Assembly: GCA_948144175.1 (NCBI GenBank)
Contig: CANXME010000212.1
Location: 1,103,501 to 1,167,500, forward strand
Source: Closterium sp. NIES-65
Taxonomy: Eukaryota; Streptophyta; Zygnematophyceae; Desmidiales; Closteriaceae
Direction: 5' to 3'
DNA: 64,000 bases
The position numbers and the translations under genes were made by a program. The first letter of the stretch is position 1. Every line of letters begins with the position of its first letter. Positions 54,566 to 64,000 of this stretch are shown here, one piece after another. The notes under the pieces were generated by a model. It saw nothing but the letters and a program-made list of their open reading frames with translations. It made no database searches and was not told where the DNA came from.

Positions 54566-57500
54566 TGTGTCGTGCCACTCACGTGGCGCCTGGCGGAGAC
54601 CGTAGACCGACTGCCGGAGGTTCCACCGGGTACCAGGAGGGAACGACCCAGTGAAGCCAAGAGGGCGGCATAGCCAGATCTCCTCTTCTGCAAGAAAGCT
54701 GTGCTTAAGTCAAGAGAGTGAAGCTCGTAGTCACGCTAAGCGGCAACGTGCAGTACACCCAACCACCGCTATTTTCTTTCCGTCTATTTTCAACCCCACT
54801 TGCGCAAGTGGGTATGCACCCTTTCTTGAATCTTTGACCGAGGGCTATGTGGGCGCCAGAAATTTCACACTGATTTCACAGTGAGTTGGTTCCAGACCCC
54901 CAAAAAGGGTAGAAGTGGCACAAGGGTTCGCGACAGCAAAAGTGCCCCTTTTCAGATTTGCTTTCATGCGTTTCTTAACTTTAGAAATCGGGGTGCTTCG
55001 TAGCTCAAGTTCCCTAAGTGCCCAACTGAAATAGTCGAATGCGTGTAGGGCATCTTTGAAACGCGAGAACGGTGCAATGGTTCGGAGTTGAAAATAGCGG
55101 TGGCTAGGTGTAGCACCCGAAGAGTGGTCATCTTTGGGGTGGGGGAGAAGGTCTGGAAGAAGTCTACTCCCTCTCGCTGACTGAAGCCTCGAGCAACGTA
55201 ACGAGCCTTGAAGACAGGCGGAGTACCTGGCGGCCGCTTCACCCTGAAAATCCACATGCCACTGACGATGTTCGCCCCAGGAGGGGGAACCTCGTCGACC
55301 TAAGTGCCTGTGGAATTCCACGATGCCATCTCTGTGTCCATGGCTGACTGCCACAGAGAGGAGTACTCACCCGTGATCGCCTCTGCGTAAGAGTGCGGGG
55401 TCGGGATGTCTGGTGCATCCGGGTCTCCCTCAGGTGCAATCACCATGGACACGAGATGAGGTACAGCGGCGGCAAAGCACTCAAACTCCTCTTGCCTGTC
55501 CTCAAGGACGTCCGTGCCAAGAGCACACTCACCCCCGACGGACGGAGGACAGACAGACTCAGACTCAGCAACAAGACTCGCAGCGTAGTCTAGACGACAG
55601 TGAGCAGCAAAGTCGACAAGCTCAGCAACTAAGGCAGACGCAGCAGCTGTCTCAAAGGAAGGGTCAGTGACAGCAGTGGCCAGGAGACGCACGACAATAG
55701 GACTAGCAGCACGAAGAGAGTCAGACTCCGGGTCAGCAAGGGCAGGAAGAGAGGACGCAGGAGGAGAAGGCAGCGGGACACGCTGGGGAGCAGTGGAAGG
55801 ACGAAGCGCCATCTGGTGAGTGCCTGGGACAGCTGGAGGACGCTGACGTGGGACACGACGACCAGTGCGAGCAACACAAAAAGGTGATGCAGACCGAGAC
55901 TCGGGCGACACAGGACGAGACTCAGACTCATGATGCTCCGTAAGACCGCCTATCGGACCAGTGTAGGGAGAAGGACCAGGGAGTGGCGAGGCAGGCGGTA
56001 GCTGTGACAGAGACTGGACAGGCGGAGGACACTCTAAGGAGGGAGCAGGATAAGGAGGAGGCGGCTGACCAAGAACCTGCTGAAGGAGGGGAACGAAGTA
56101 CAGCTGCGGCCGTGAAGTGCCCCCTGAACCAGCAGAGACAGCACCAGAACCTCCATCAGCAGCTCCAACTCGCTCAGCACCACCAGCAGCTCCAGTTCCT
56201 CCGGCAGCACCAGCAGCACCAGCAGCACCTCTAGCAGGACCAGCACTAGCAGCACCTCCAGCAGCACCAGCACCTCCAGCAGCACCAGTACCTCCAGCAG
56301 CACCAGCCCAAGTACCAGCAGCACCACCAGCAGCTCCAGCAGCTCCAGTACCTCCAGCAGCACCAGCAGCACCTCCAACAGGGCCAGCTCCAGCAGCTCC
56401 AGTAGCACCCCCAGTCCCAGCAGCTCCAGTACCGCCAGTACGAGCACCTCTAGGACCAATGGCTCCAAACCTCCAGCGCCAACCCGAGGGTCAGCATCAA
56501 CACCCACTCCAGTAGGCTCGGCGCCCTTAGCTCCAGCTCCAGTAGCACCTCCAGCTCCCACAGTACCACGGCGGCGGCAACAGTACCGAGAGTACCACTC
56601 ACGCAGCTGCTGGGAAGAGAGAACGCCCCCACGCGCAGCACCCCCAGGCTCAGGACCTCCAGACTCAGCACCCCCAAGGACAACACCCCCAGTCTCAGCA
56701 CCCCCAGGCTCAACACCCGCAGTCTCTGCACCCCAAGGCTCAGCACCCCCACTCGCAGTACCCCCAGACCCAGCACCACCAGGCTCAGCACGCTCAGGCT
56801 CAGCACGCTCAGTACCTCGCGCAGGACCAGAGTCGACAGCTACCTTGACAGGCTCGACCGGGTCTACCTGGAAAACACCTGGGGAGGCAGGGGGTCTACC
56901 AAAGCAGCACCTGGCGTGAGGAAGAGCGGGGCAGTGCGGTAGGGAAAGAGACGGTAAAAGGGGACCGATTCGTCAAACGTGACGTCCTGAGAGGGGAAGA
57001 CACGGCGCGAGGTGGGGTGGTAAAACTGCCAGCCAGGCGCGTCAAGGACAAAGCCCAGGAAGACACAAGGAACGGCATGGGAGGAGAGCTTGTCCACGGA
57101 CGTATCGCGGACAAAGGCACAAGATCCCCAGACACGGAACACAAATGCATCGCCAACCGCTCCCGTCCAACGCAGTGTCGGCGAGGTCTCCGGAACGGAG
57201 ACACGGGGCCAGAGGTTGAGCTGATGCGCGGCGTACCAAACCGCAAACGGCTACAGAAAATGGGGGGCAGCCGCATGGATCAAGGAGGTACGAGCGACCT
57301 CCATGACCAATCCAATGCGGTGCTCAGCAACCCCATTCCGCTGAGGAGAGGCTGGACGCGTGAACGTCTGCTCAATGCCCTCCCCCTGATAGAAGGCCTC
57401 CAAGAGGCCGGAGGAAAACTCACCACCTCTGTCAGAGTGCAGTCGCTGGACGGGAAGGTCCGTGCGAAAGCGCCTCTCCAGCTGGAGACGAGTAGCGCGG

Positions 57501-58948
57501 ATCCAAGGGATCAAGACAGTAGGGACCTCTCCCTTGGTGCGCAAGGGGAAGACCGTGGTGTAACGCGTGTAGTCGTCAAATACAAGTAGGAAGTAGCGTT
57601 CTCCGCCCTGTCCACGGACGCGGGCTGGGCCCCACATGTCCATGTGAAGGGTCTGCAGAGGAGCCTCCGTCGGGGGGAACTCAGAGGAGTGAGGAGTGGC
57701 ACACTGCCGCCTCTTGACAGAGGGAAGGCAAGGAGGGGCAGGGGACGGTGGCAGGGGAGGCGGTGACCTAGGGAGACCAGAGACAAGGAAACGAGAGTGC
57801 ATGCCACGAAGGCGCTGCATCGAAGGGTGCCCAAGGCGTTGGTGCCAAAGGACCGTTCGGTGCGACAGGGTGCGACACGAGCCGGGGGCGGACAATTGAC
57901 TTGACGCCGACGCAGACGCCGCTACCTTAGGGGACTCAGTGGTCAGTGTGTAAAAGTCCGACCCCGGCTGCCGAGTGAAGGTAGCCAGGTGACGACCAGT
58001 CTGGGCACACGTGCAGTGTGTCACACGCTCGTAGGCAGGGGTGAACTGGTGAACACCCACATCCTAGAGCGCAGAACCCGCCACCAAGTTCGTAGAGAAC
58101 GAGGGGAGGTAAAGGCCCGACAGTGTGCCGGACGGGACAGCAGGAGAAGGGAGGGCAGTGATGGAGGTCGCAAGGACCGGACCCCCGGAGGGGTCAGCCA
58201 GGGAGATAGCAACCAGCCTAGGGAGCTGCTCGAGGGCAGTGCGGTCACGAAAGAAACAGCGGGAAGCACCTGAGTCCAGTGTGAAGGTGTGCAGTGCCTC
58301 AGTAGGCGCAGTACCTGAAGGCGCAGACTCACAAGCACCCGAAGCAGCAGACACACATGCACCTAGAGCAGCAGCCCCACCAGGACCAGGGGCAGCAGAC
58401 GCACTAGCACCTAGAGCGGCAGCCTCACCGGCACCTGGAGCAGCAAACTGGATATCGGGGTCAGGCGGCACACACAGGTGACAGGCTCCCTCAGCACTAG
58501 AAGACAACGCATACATTGCAGTGAGAATAGCATCATAGTCAAGAGCAAAGATATATACCCTCTGCGTAAGCAGCTCCACCTAGTCGGGGAGCTCAGCGTC
58601 GTCGCCAAACTCTGTACGCCAAGCGTCGCTCAGACGGGCGAAGCAGCGGGACTCTGTGTGACCATGCGTCCCGCAAGGCTGACCAGTCCGGACACCCGTG
58701 CTAATAACGTACGGGCACCGAGCACTACCCAGCAACCCTCTACTCTGAGCGTACCACTCACGAAGCTGCTGGGGCGAAAGAGTCTCTCGCGGATGACGCT
58801 GCTGCTGCACAGGGCCACTACAAGAAGCTCCCGAACTACCCACTCCAGGACGACTCCCGCTACTGCCACCTCGACAACCCCAACTGGCGTACCACTCATG
58901 AAGCTGCTGGGGCGTGAGGGACAGACGCGAACGGCCCAAGAGCTGCAT
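54566..58948 (-). pseudogene. CopF pol (protease, integrase, RT part), multiply broken
   Basis: Begins MQLLGRSRLSLTPQQLHEWYA, then a second SPQQLREWYA and the Cys/His motif CX13CX4HX4C. TAG 58580-58582 and TAG 58064-58066 interrupt it. Protease FTLDSGASRCFF is at about 58270. GAG-pre-integrase is HRTVLWHQRLGHPS. Integrase blocks are HMDMWGPA, HSDRGGEFSSG and NGVAEHRIG, then TAG 57251-57253. The GGAEPGGAE linker with one SSQQLREWYSRYC module (56570-56850) and a degraded Ala/Gly/Pro repeat follow in shifted frames. RT reads WIFRVKRPPGTPPVF and FSPTPKMTTLRVL, is split by a MITE at 54760-55105, and resumes to 54566. Inactive. Confidence 0.88.
54760..55105. mobile_element. MITE-like inverted-repeat element in CopF RT
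   Basis: Inverted ends with core CCACCGCTATTTTC (left, about 54764-54777) and GAAAATAGCGGTGG (right, about 55089-55102), extended imperfectly on both sides. The flanks GTGCAGTAC and GTGTAGCAC would be an imperfect 9-bp target duplication, which suggests a Mutator-type origin. It interrupts codons that are contiguous in CopA and CopB. An ORF running into it has no recognisable domain. Confidence 0.7.
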
Positions 58949-59049
58949 CTGGCCACGCTAGGAGCAGTAGTAGAAGCAGGAGCAGCAGGAGCAGCAGTAG
59001 CAGTAGCAGCAGGGGCAGGGGAGTGCTCACCAGTGGTGGGAGGGGCAGG

Positions 59050-60040
59050 CGCATGACGGAGGCGACTGCGGGGCCGCTACAGCGTCAAAGACAGGGCCGC
59101 GACGGTCGCTGCTGCAGTGGCGGCTGCTCCAGGGGCCAGGGGCAGCTCCTGCAGTGGCGGCTGCTCCAGTGGCCAGGGGCGGCCGCTCCAGGGACCAGGG
59201 GCGGCTGCAGGTGCGGTTGCTCCGGGGGCCAGGGGCGGCTGCTGCAGTGGCGGCTGCTCCAGGGGCAAGGGGCGGCTGCTGCGGGGGCGGCTGCTCCAGG
59301 GGCGTCTACTCCAAGAGCCAGGGGCGGCTCCTGCAGTGGCGGCTGCTCCAGTGGCCAGGGGCGGCTGCTGCAGGGGCAGCCGCTTCAAGGGTCAGGGGCG
59401 GCTGCTGCAGGGGTGGTTGCTCCAGGGGCGGCTCCTCCAGGGGTGGCTGCTATAGGGGCGGCTGCTCCAGGGGCCCGGCGCGGGGTAGGGCAGGGCAATG
59501 CGGCGGGCAGGGGCGATGCGGCGAGCAGAGCGACGCGGGGGGCAGGGGCGACGCCGCGGGCAGAGGCGACGCGGCGAGCAGGGCGACGCGGCGGGCAGGG
59601 GCGACGCCGCGTCAGCAGCTGGGCGCGGCCGCGTCAGTAGCAGGGCGCGGCCGCGTCATGGTAGGGCGGGGCCGCGACTGCGGCCTGACGGGGCCACGAC
59701 TGCGGCCTGGCGGGGCCGCGACTGCGGCCTGACGGGGCTGCGACTGCGGCCTGACGGGGTCGCGTGCTGGTCTGACAGGCCTGTAGAGGCTGTGTGCGGT
59801 TGGCGAGGGCCTGCAGGGGCTGCGCGCGGTCGGGCAGAAGCTACGCGCGGGCGGCGTGGTCATGCAGGGGCAGCGCGCCGACCTGACGGGCCTGCAGGGG
59901 CGGCTCTCGGGCCTGACGGGCCTGCAGAGGCGGCTCAGGGGCCTGACGAGCCTGCAGAGGCGGCTCGGGGGCCTGACGGACCTGCAGAAGCGGCTCGAGG
60001 GCGCTACTAGCTTGCAGGGGCGGCGCACTGGCCTAGGGCA
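59050..60040. repeat. CopF leader minisatellites
   Basis: Successive arrays: GGGGCGGCTGCTCCAGG-type units (59100-59480), GCGGGCAGGGGCGACGC-type units (59490-59640), GGGGCCGCGACTGCGGCCTG-type units (59650-59770) and CTGACGGGCCTGCAG-type units (59880-60000). Their position, between gag-less pol and primer-binding site, matches CopA and CopB. Confidence 0.8.
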
Positions 60041-60213
60041 GCAGGAGGCAGCGCGAGGGCTGCAGGACGGCGCGCAGGCAGAACGAAGGGCGGGGCGCGT
60101 GACGGCGCACGAGCAGAGAAAGGCGCACGAGGGCGCACATTAGGTAGGGCGCACGAGGGCGCTTCTAGCGGAATAGTGGGCACGTAGGAGTAAGCGGTCC
60201 TAGGTGGCAACCT

Positions 60214-60227
60214 AGGCTCCGATACCA
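60214..60227 (-). promoter_or_regulatory. CopF primer-binding site
   Basis: The element strand reads TGGTATCGGAGCCT next to the LTR. Confidence 0.8.
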
Positions 60228-60355
60228 TGTCAAAATGAACGAGTGATTGCACTAGGAAAGAGTTGGGCACAAATAGGAAACCAGTAACTTACTGTACCCC
60301 ATAGCAACTACCCCACTACAACCTAAACAAACTGTAGTAGACGTAACATTTGACA
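60228..60355 (-). repeat. CopF 5' LTR
   Basis: 128 bp. In plus coordinates it starts TGTCAAAATGAACGAG and ends AACATTTGACA, clearly related to the CopB LTR. No partner was found. Confidence 0.87.
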
Positions 60356-60520
60356 TTAGCAAGTTAGATGATTATCTTTTCCTAATAGTACCATCTGTTC
60401 GTCTGTTCTTGCATGCGTTAGAGAGGCCGCATCTGCTGAAGTTTATGTCCAATCGCAACCTCAACCTCAATTGTTACCCTTCGCAAATAGTTTGCCACCA
60501 TCAAAAGAACGCGACGGGAG
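60356..60520. other. Short non-coding interval
   Basis: No gene or repeat was seen. Confidence 0.4.
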
Positions 60521-60778
60521 ACGCCGTTCAAGGATGATACGAACGGCAGCCGCCTACTGCCGCTCCTGGACGACATCCTTTTGTTGCTTCTCACCCATGC
60601 GACCCACCCCTGCGATTGCCGCAGCGTTGCTCTTTCCTTCTCCCGCCTCCACCGCCTCTTGCGCCGGACGCCGCACTCGCTCCGCCTCGACTTCGTCTCA
60701 CCTTACAAGTATCCGAACGTGCGCAGATGGCTCGAATATTTCGACGATTTTTCGAGGGTACTTACACAGATAACTTAG
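60521..60778 (+). pseudogene. F-box domain fragment
   Basis: An open frame ending at TAG 60776-60778 reads RLLPLLDDILLLLLTHATH, then CDCRSVALSFSRLHRLLRRT and PHSLRLDF. The spacing of the hydrophobic LDDILLLLL helix, the CRSVALSFSRLHRLLR helix and a closing LRLDF fits an F-box. It stops 25 residues later. It may be exon 1 of the gene whose LRR-like part lies at 62.1-63.7 kb, with copia debris in between, but splice sites cannot be confirmed. Confidence 0.5.
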
Positions 60779-61141
60779 CTGACCATGGAGGTTCTGTCGA
60801 GCCAGGGAAGTGCGCTGTTGGCGAGTATCAGTGTTGCCTGCCCTAAACAGGAAACATTGAAGATCATCGAGACGTGAGGGTTGTTCAATATGAACACTGC
60901 TGCGTGGTTGAAGCTAGCAAATCAATACCCGTGAGTGTGCGGATAATCTCGTCCTTGCCCTTGACGCTTGACCCATGCCGTCCATTCAAGCAAAGGTCAT
61001 TCCTTTCATCGCATGTTGAGACACACTCGCGTGGTCATTCAATAAACAGCGCATGGTCGAAGCTCGCAAAGGGATGCTTGTGGGCGTGCTGGTTCTCTCT
61101 TCCTCGTTGCTTTTGACGCTTGCTTCACCTAATGACCTCCT
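60779..61141. other. Non-coding interval
   Basis: No credible ORF. A 25-bp stretch at 61052-61076 recurs exactly at 62036-62060. Confidence 0.45.
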
Positions 61142-61282
61142 TGTCAAATGTTGCATATATGTTTTGTAGATTTCTAGCCTATAGTAGGGTTCACAGTAGG
61201 GGGTTACATGATTGTCTCGACACTTGACTTGTACCCCTCCCCTCCTCCTACTCACACATTCCGCTATGCATCACTCTTGAGA
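61142..61282 (+). repeat. CopG: solitary copia LTR with primer-binding site
   Basis: 141 bp from TGTCAAATGTTGCATATATG to TCACTCTTGAGA, followed at once by TGGTATCAGAGCCGTGTG, a perfect initiator tRNA-Met site. The internal region that should follow on this strand is replaced by minus-strand protease sequence from about 61310. Confidence 0.75.
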
Positions 61283-61299
61283 TGGTATCAGAGCCGTGT

Positions 61300-61990
61300 G
61301 GTCGCGGAAGAAGCACTGAGATGTGCCAGAGTCCAACGTGAAGGACAGGGATGCCTTAGCCGGAGGTGCACCTGGTATGGTAGCTACACAAACACCTAGT
61401 GCAGCAACACAAGCACCTAGACTAAAAAGACAAAAATCTGCACTACCAACGAACAAGGATAGTCATCCATGAACACACGAGCAAACAGATCCATAAGCAT
61501 TATAGTCAACATCGGCATACAGAGCATATTGACGAGCCTTATCCATAGACAGTTCAAATACAGGAATCTTATGGGCTAGGAGCTGTACCTATCGCGAGGC
61601 GCGTCCCGCATGACCTTGTCCCGTGAGGGCATCGAGGTGGCAGAAGCATCGCGTTGCAGAGTGGTCACCACGCTTGTAGATATAAGGATTGTCCGGACCC
61701 GTGAGGATCCAGTAGTCGTAGGGGCCGGAGTCGCGCCCAAGGGGGCGGGGGGCCTAGCTGAGAGAGCTGCTGCTGTGGCCAGTGCTCCCTGGTCCTCCAT
61801 TTCCCCGCTGCTGCGGGGGCCCTCAGTGCTGCTGTGGACCCCACAGCTACGGGGGCCCCCATGGCTGAACCTGCTGCGGTACCTGCCACTGCCGCTGTCC
61901 CTGCTGCTGCTGTTGTCCCTGCTGTAGCTGCTGCTGCTGTGACTCTTGCTGCTGGGCTCTCGGACCACCACTCTTGAGACTCTTTTATAT
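61300..61990 (-). pseudogene. Copia Gag/protease fragment
   Basis: The minus frame contains FTLDSGTSQCFFRDHTAL (protease, about 61310-61360). Further upstream are a decayed Cys/His motif (ILTGPDN and ATRCF, near 61630-61720) and a stretch like VQLLAHKIPVFEL. Same lineage as CopF, more diverged and with many stops. Confidence 0.7.
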
Positions 61991-62010
61991 TGAGAGACAC
62001 CAAAAAACAG

Positions 62011-62065
62011 AAGGTCATCCCTTTAATGGATAATCCATGGTCGAAGCTCGCAAAGGGATGACCTT
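62011..62065. repeat. Nested hairpin
   Basis: Perfect 14-bp arms AAGGTCATCCCTTT and AAAGGGATGACCTT. The 27-nt loop holds a second palindrome ATGGATAATCCAT. Confidence 0.85.
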
Positions 62066-62099
62066 ATGCTTATTCTCTTTCTTCCTTCTTCCTTACTCC

Positions 62100-63233
62100 G
62101 GCCTCCTTCCTCATTCCTTCTTCCTTGTTCCTCCTTCCTCCTTCTTCGTTCCTCCTTCCCCTTCCCTTCTTCCTTTCTTCCTTCCCCTTCCTCCTCATTT
62201 TCTGTCTTCCCCACTATCGGATATCTCTGGCTTTAGAGCCGCCTCAAAAGACCTCCCATCCTCTCTTCCCTCATGTTCACTCTCCCCCTGTCAGCCTCCT
62301 GGCATTTCTCGAGCTCGAACACCCCTTTGCCCATTGCCCAACTTTGGAGCATGTGAAATGAGCCCAAAAATACTATTGAGGCGCCTCAGAAACCCATCGC
62401 CTAAATCGGGACCGTTTGAGACGAGCCCGAAAAAAAACATCTCGCATTATCTCACCCCTCCCATCCTCTTCTCCCTCCCGTTGTCTCCCCTCCCCCTATC
62501 AGCGTCCTGGCATCCCCCAAGCTCGATTCCCCGTTAGCCGGCCTTCCCCTCGTCCTCTTCCCCCTCCCCCCCCCTCCCCCCAAATCTCTCCCTCCCTTTC
62601 GTTCAAGCTTCTTTTCCATTCTTTACCCCCTATTTTTAGCCTCTTGACATCTCTCGAGCTCGACTCTCCATTCGCCCATCGCCCCATCATCTACTAAAAT
62701 TCCACTCACAGCCCCCTCCCTCCCGTCCACGCCTTCCCTTCTCTTCACTCGTTTTTCTTCCCACCCGTTCTTTCCTCCCTCCTATCAGGCTCCTGACGCT
62801 GGACTCTCCATTCGCCCGTCGTCGCCCCAACATCTACCGCCATGCCACTCACAACCCCCTCCCTCCTCTCCATGCCTTCCCTTCCCTTCACTCCCTCTCT
62901 CTCTTCATCCATACCTCAAAATTAAAGCCAGCCACTCGCTGCTCCTCCCTCACCTCCCTCACTCATTGCTTCTCCCTCACCTCCCTCACTCTCTGGAACC
63001 CCGCACCCCCCACTCTCTCCTCCGTCGCCTCCTCCTCCTCCTCTCTCACCCCCACCCTCAAATCCCTCACCCCCCGCTCCGCAAAGCTCCAGTCTTTCCT
63101 TTCCTCCCTTTGCCGCTTCCCCACCCTCACCTCTCTCTCCGTCCTCTCCTACTCCATTGATCCCTTCGAGCTTCACACTCTCTCTCACTCCCTCCACACT
63201 CTCACTCACCTTACCGTCCATGATTGTCCCTTA
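62100..63233 (+). pseudogene. Decayed LRR-like coding sequence, pyrimidine-rich
   Basis: Recurring blocks of 120-205 bp contain the core TCTCGAGCTCGA or relatives (near 62308, 62516, 62660, 62790) and read like CLLTSLELDSPFAH, interrupted by stops. From about 62850 a frame stays open and gives LRR-like pieces FPSLHSLSLF, LTSLTHCFSLTSLTLWNPA, FPTLTSLSVLS and LHTLTHLTVHDCPL up to the MITE at 63234. In style it resembles the LRR part of F-box/LRR proteins. Composition bias weakens the call. Confidence 0.45.
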
Positions 63234-63562
63234 GGACGCGTCACAATTGCAACACCAGATGAGGATCGGGACCACACACCGAAATCGTGAGCATCGATCG
63301 CCATAGCCATATTTCAACCTGCGTGGACACGATCTCCTTTGAGTCTGAATTTGGCAGAGTTATTAATGTTTATGAGCGCTGTAAACTCTTGAAAGGGGTT
63401 TTTGGTGTGGTGTTGACAAAATATTGGACAATCTTATTGGGACTTTAGTTAACGCGAAATCTAACGAAAAAAGGGATACCCTACAATTCGCGACTTCGTG
63501 AAGCTACTGTAGACTCACACATCTATCCCTTGCAATATCGATGTTTCAATTGTGACGCGTCC
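63234..63562. mobile_element. 329-bp MITE in the LRR exon
   Basis: Perfect 16-bp terminal inverted repeats GGACGCGTCACAATTG and CAATTGTGACGCGTCC. It is flanked by TTA (63231-63233) and TTG (63563-63565), a near-perfect 3-bp duplication as made by PIF/Harbinger transposases. It has no coding capacity. Removing it with one flank copy rejoins the LRR reading frame without a shift. Confidence 0.8.
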
Positions 63563-63740
63563 TTGGTCTCCAGCCATCCTCTAGCCGCTCTAGTTCAGGC
63601 AAATCCTTCTCTCCCCTCCCTCTTCCTCCACGGCACCTCCTATCGCCTGTTCAGCTCCCAGAGCTTCCATTCCCTCCTCCACCTCTCTGCACCCCGCTTG
63701 GACGCTCTTGAGCTCTCTAGGCTACCGTCCTTTCTCCCGG
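63563..63740 (+). pseudogene. LRR-like coding sequence after the MITE
   Basis: Continues the frame that stops at 63233: SSHPLAALVQANPSLPSLFL, then SFHSLLHLSAPRLDALELSR. Beyond about 63740 the composition changes to a different, minus-oriented sequence. Confidence 0.5.
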
Positions 63741-64000
63741 GTATGCAAGTAGGAAGGGGAGCAGGAAGGGCAGCAGCAGCAGAAGTAGCAGCACCACTAC
63801 TCGTAGTTGACTCGACAAACGGAAAAGGAATGGAGGAGTATGTGGACATTTGAACAACAGTAGCGGCAATACGAGCAGACCTAGTGGCAGCATGTACAGA
63901 CTTATCCAATCTCATAAAAGCAACCAGCAAGGCCTTCACAACCGCCCCTACTTCTGCCCGGTTGGCCCGCATGCCCCACGGGCTAATACGCTCTATCCTA
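63741..64000 (-). other. Possible minus-strand coding fragment, unrecognised
   Basis: A minus frame is open from about 63972 and contains EVGAVVKALLVAFMRLDKSV and a Ser/Ala-rich tail. It looks protein-like but is cut by the window edge and not recognised. It may be a further retroelement gag. Confidence 0.25.

Larger units (their letters stand above)
54566..60355 (-). mobile_element. CopF: Gag-less copia element, 3' truncated
   Basis: Minus strand. A 128-bp 5' LTR (60228-60355), primer-binding site, GC-rich repeat leader, protease, integrase and RT up to 54566, where it is fused to a Gyp1 fragment. RNase H and the 3' LTR are missing. Like CopA it lacks Gag and begins with two LREWY modules. 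Confidence 0.87.

Noticed and set aside
54845-55260. Protein-like ORF reading through the MITE in CopF
   Set aside because: The frame is set by the inserted element, has no domain I recognise, and crosses a transposon boundary.

Overview
The window reads as nuclear DNA of a GC-rich eukaryote. A streptophyte (charophyte-grade) green alga is my best guess. The grounds are plant-type Ty1/copia elements primed by initiator tRNA-Met, F-box/LRR genes rich in Gln/Glu runs, and a Ty3/gypsy element that carries a cytosine DNA methyltransferase, a combination I recall being reported from charophytes. No marker gene fixes the species. Ordinary genes are scarce: one intact-looking F-box/LRR gene (723-3758, minus) and the decayed remains of F-box/LRR sequence at the right edge (60.5-63.7 kb). 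Nearly everything between is nested retrotransposon.

Layout. 1-635: Ala/Gly/Pro-rich low-complexity ORF. 723-3758: F-box/LRR gene. 4994-11952: CopA, a copia element lacking Gag, with 132-bp LTRs and target-site duplication (TSD) GGAGT. 12344-15105: 5' half of CopC (LTR, gag, protease). 15106-20936: degraded LINE-like element on the minus strand with a 48-bp minisatellite. 21.0-21.6 kb: minisatellites. 21.9-30.86 kb: an old copia (CopD) interrupted by a short non-autonomous LTR element (TRIM1, 22183-23547) and by CopE (24289-29761, TSD TGATT). 30862-39083: 3' half of CopC on the opposite strand, interrupted by its relative CopC2 (32101-38590). 40608-53813: a 5'-truncated gypsy element with gag, protease, DNA methyltransferase, RT-RNase H and integrase, split by CopB (45154-52641, TSD AAGGG), the youngest element. 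54566-60355: CopF, a second Gag-less copia that carries a small inverted-repeat element. 61.1-62.0 kb: copia debris. 62.1-63.7 kb: LRR remnant split by a 329-bp MITE.

Three results stand out. First, the gypsy polyprotein contains C5-methyltransferase motifs I, IV, VI, VIII, IX and X between protease and reverse transcriptase. Second, CopC is cut into two halves of opposite orientation whose pol sequences abut and whose TSDs are reverse complements (TGCCC and GGGCA), which records an inversion of about 24 kb. Third, two copia copies share the same Gag-less architecture, implying a non-autonomous lineage that moved.

Relative ages from LTR pairs compared by eye are CopB (1 mismatch in 132), then CopA (about 3 in 132), then CopE (about 9 in 126), which agrees with the nesting. 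All calls come from reading translations by eye. No database search, alignment program or folding program was run.
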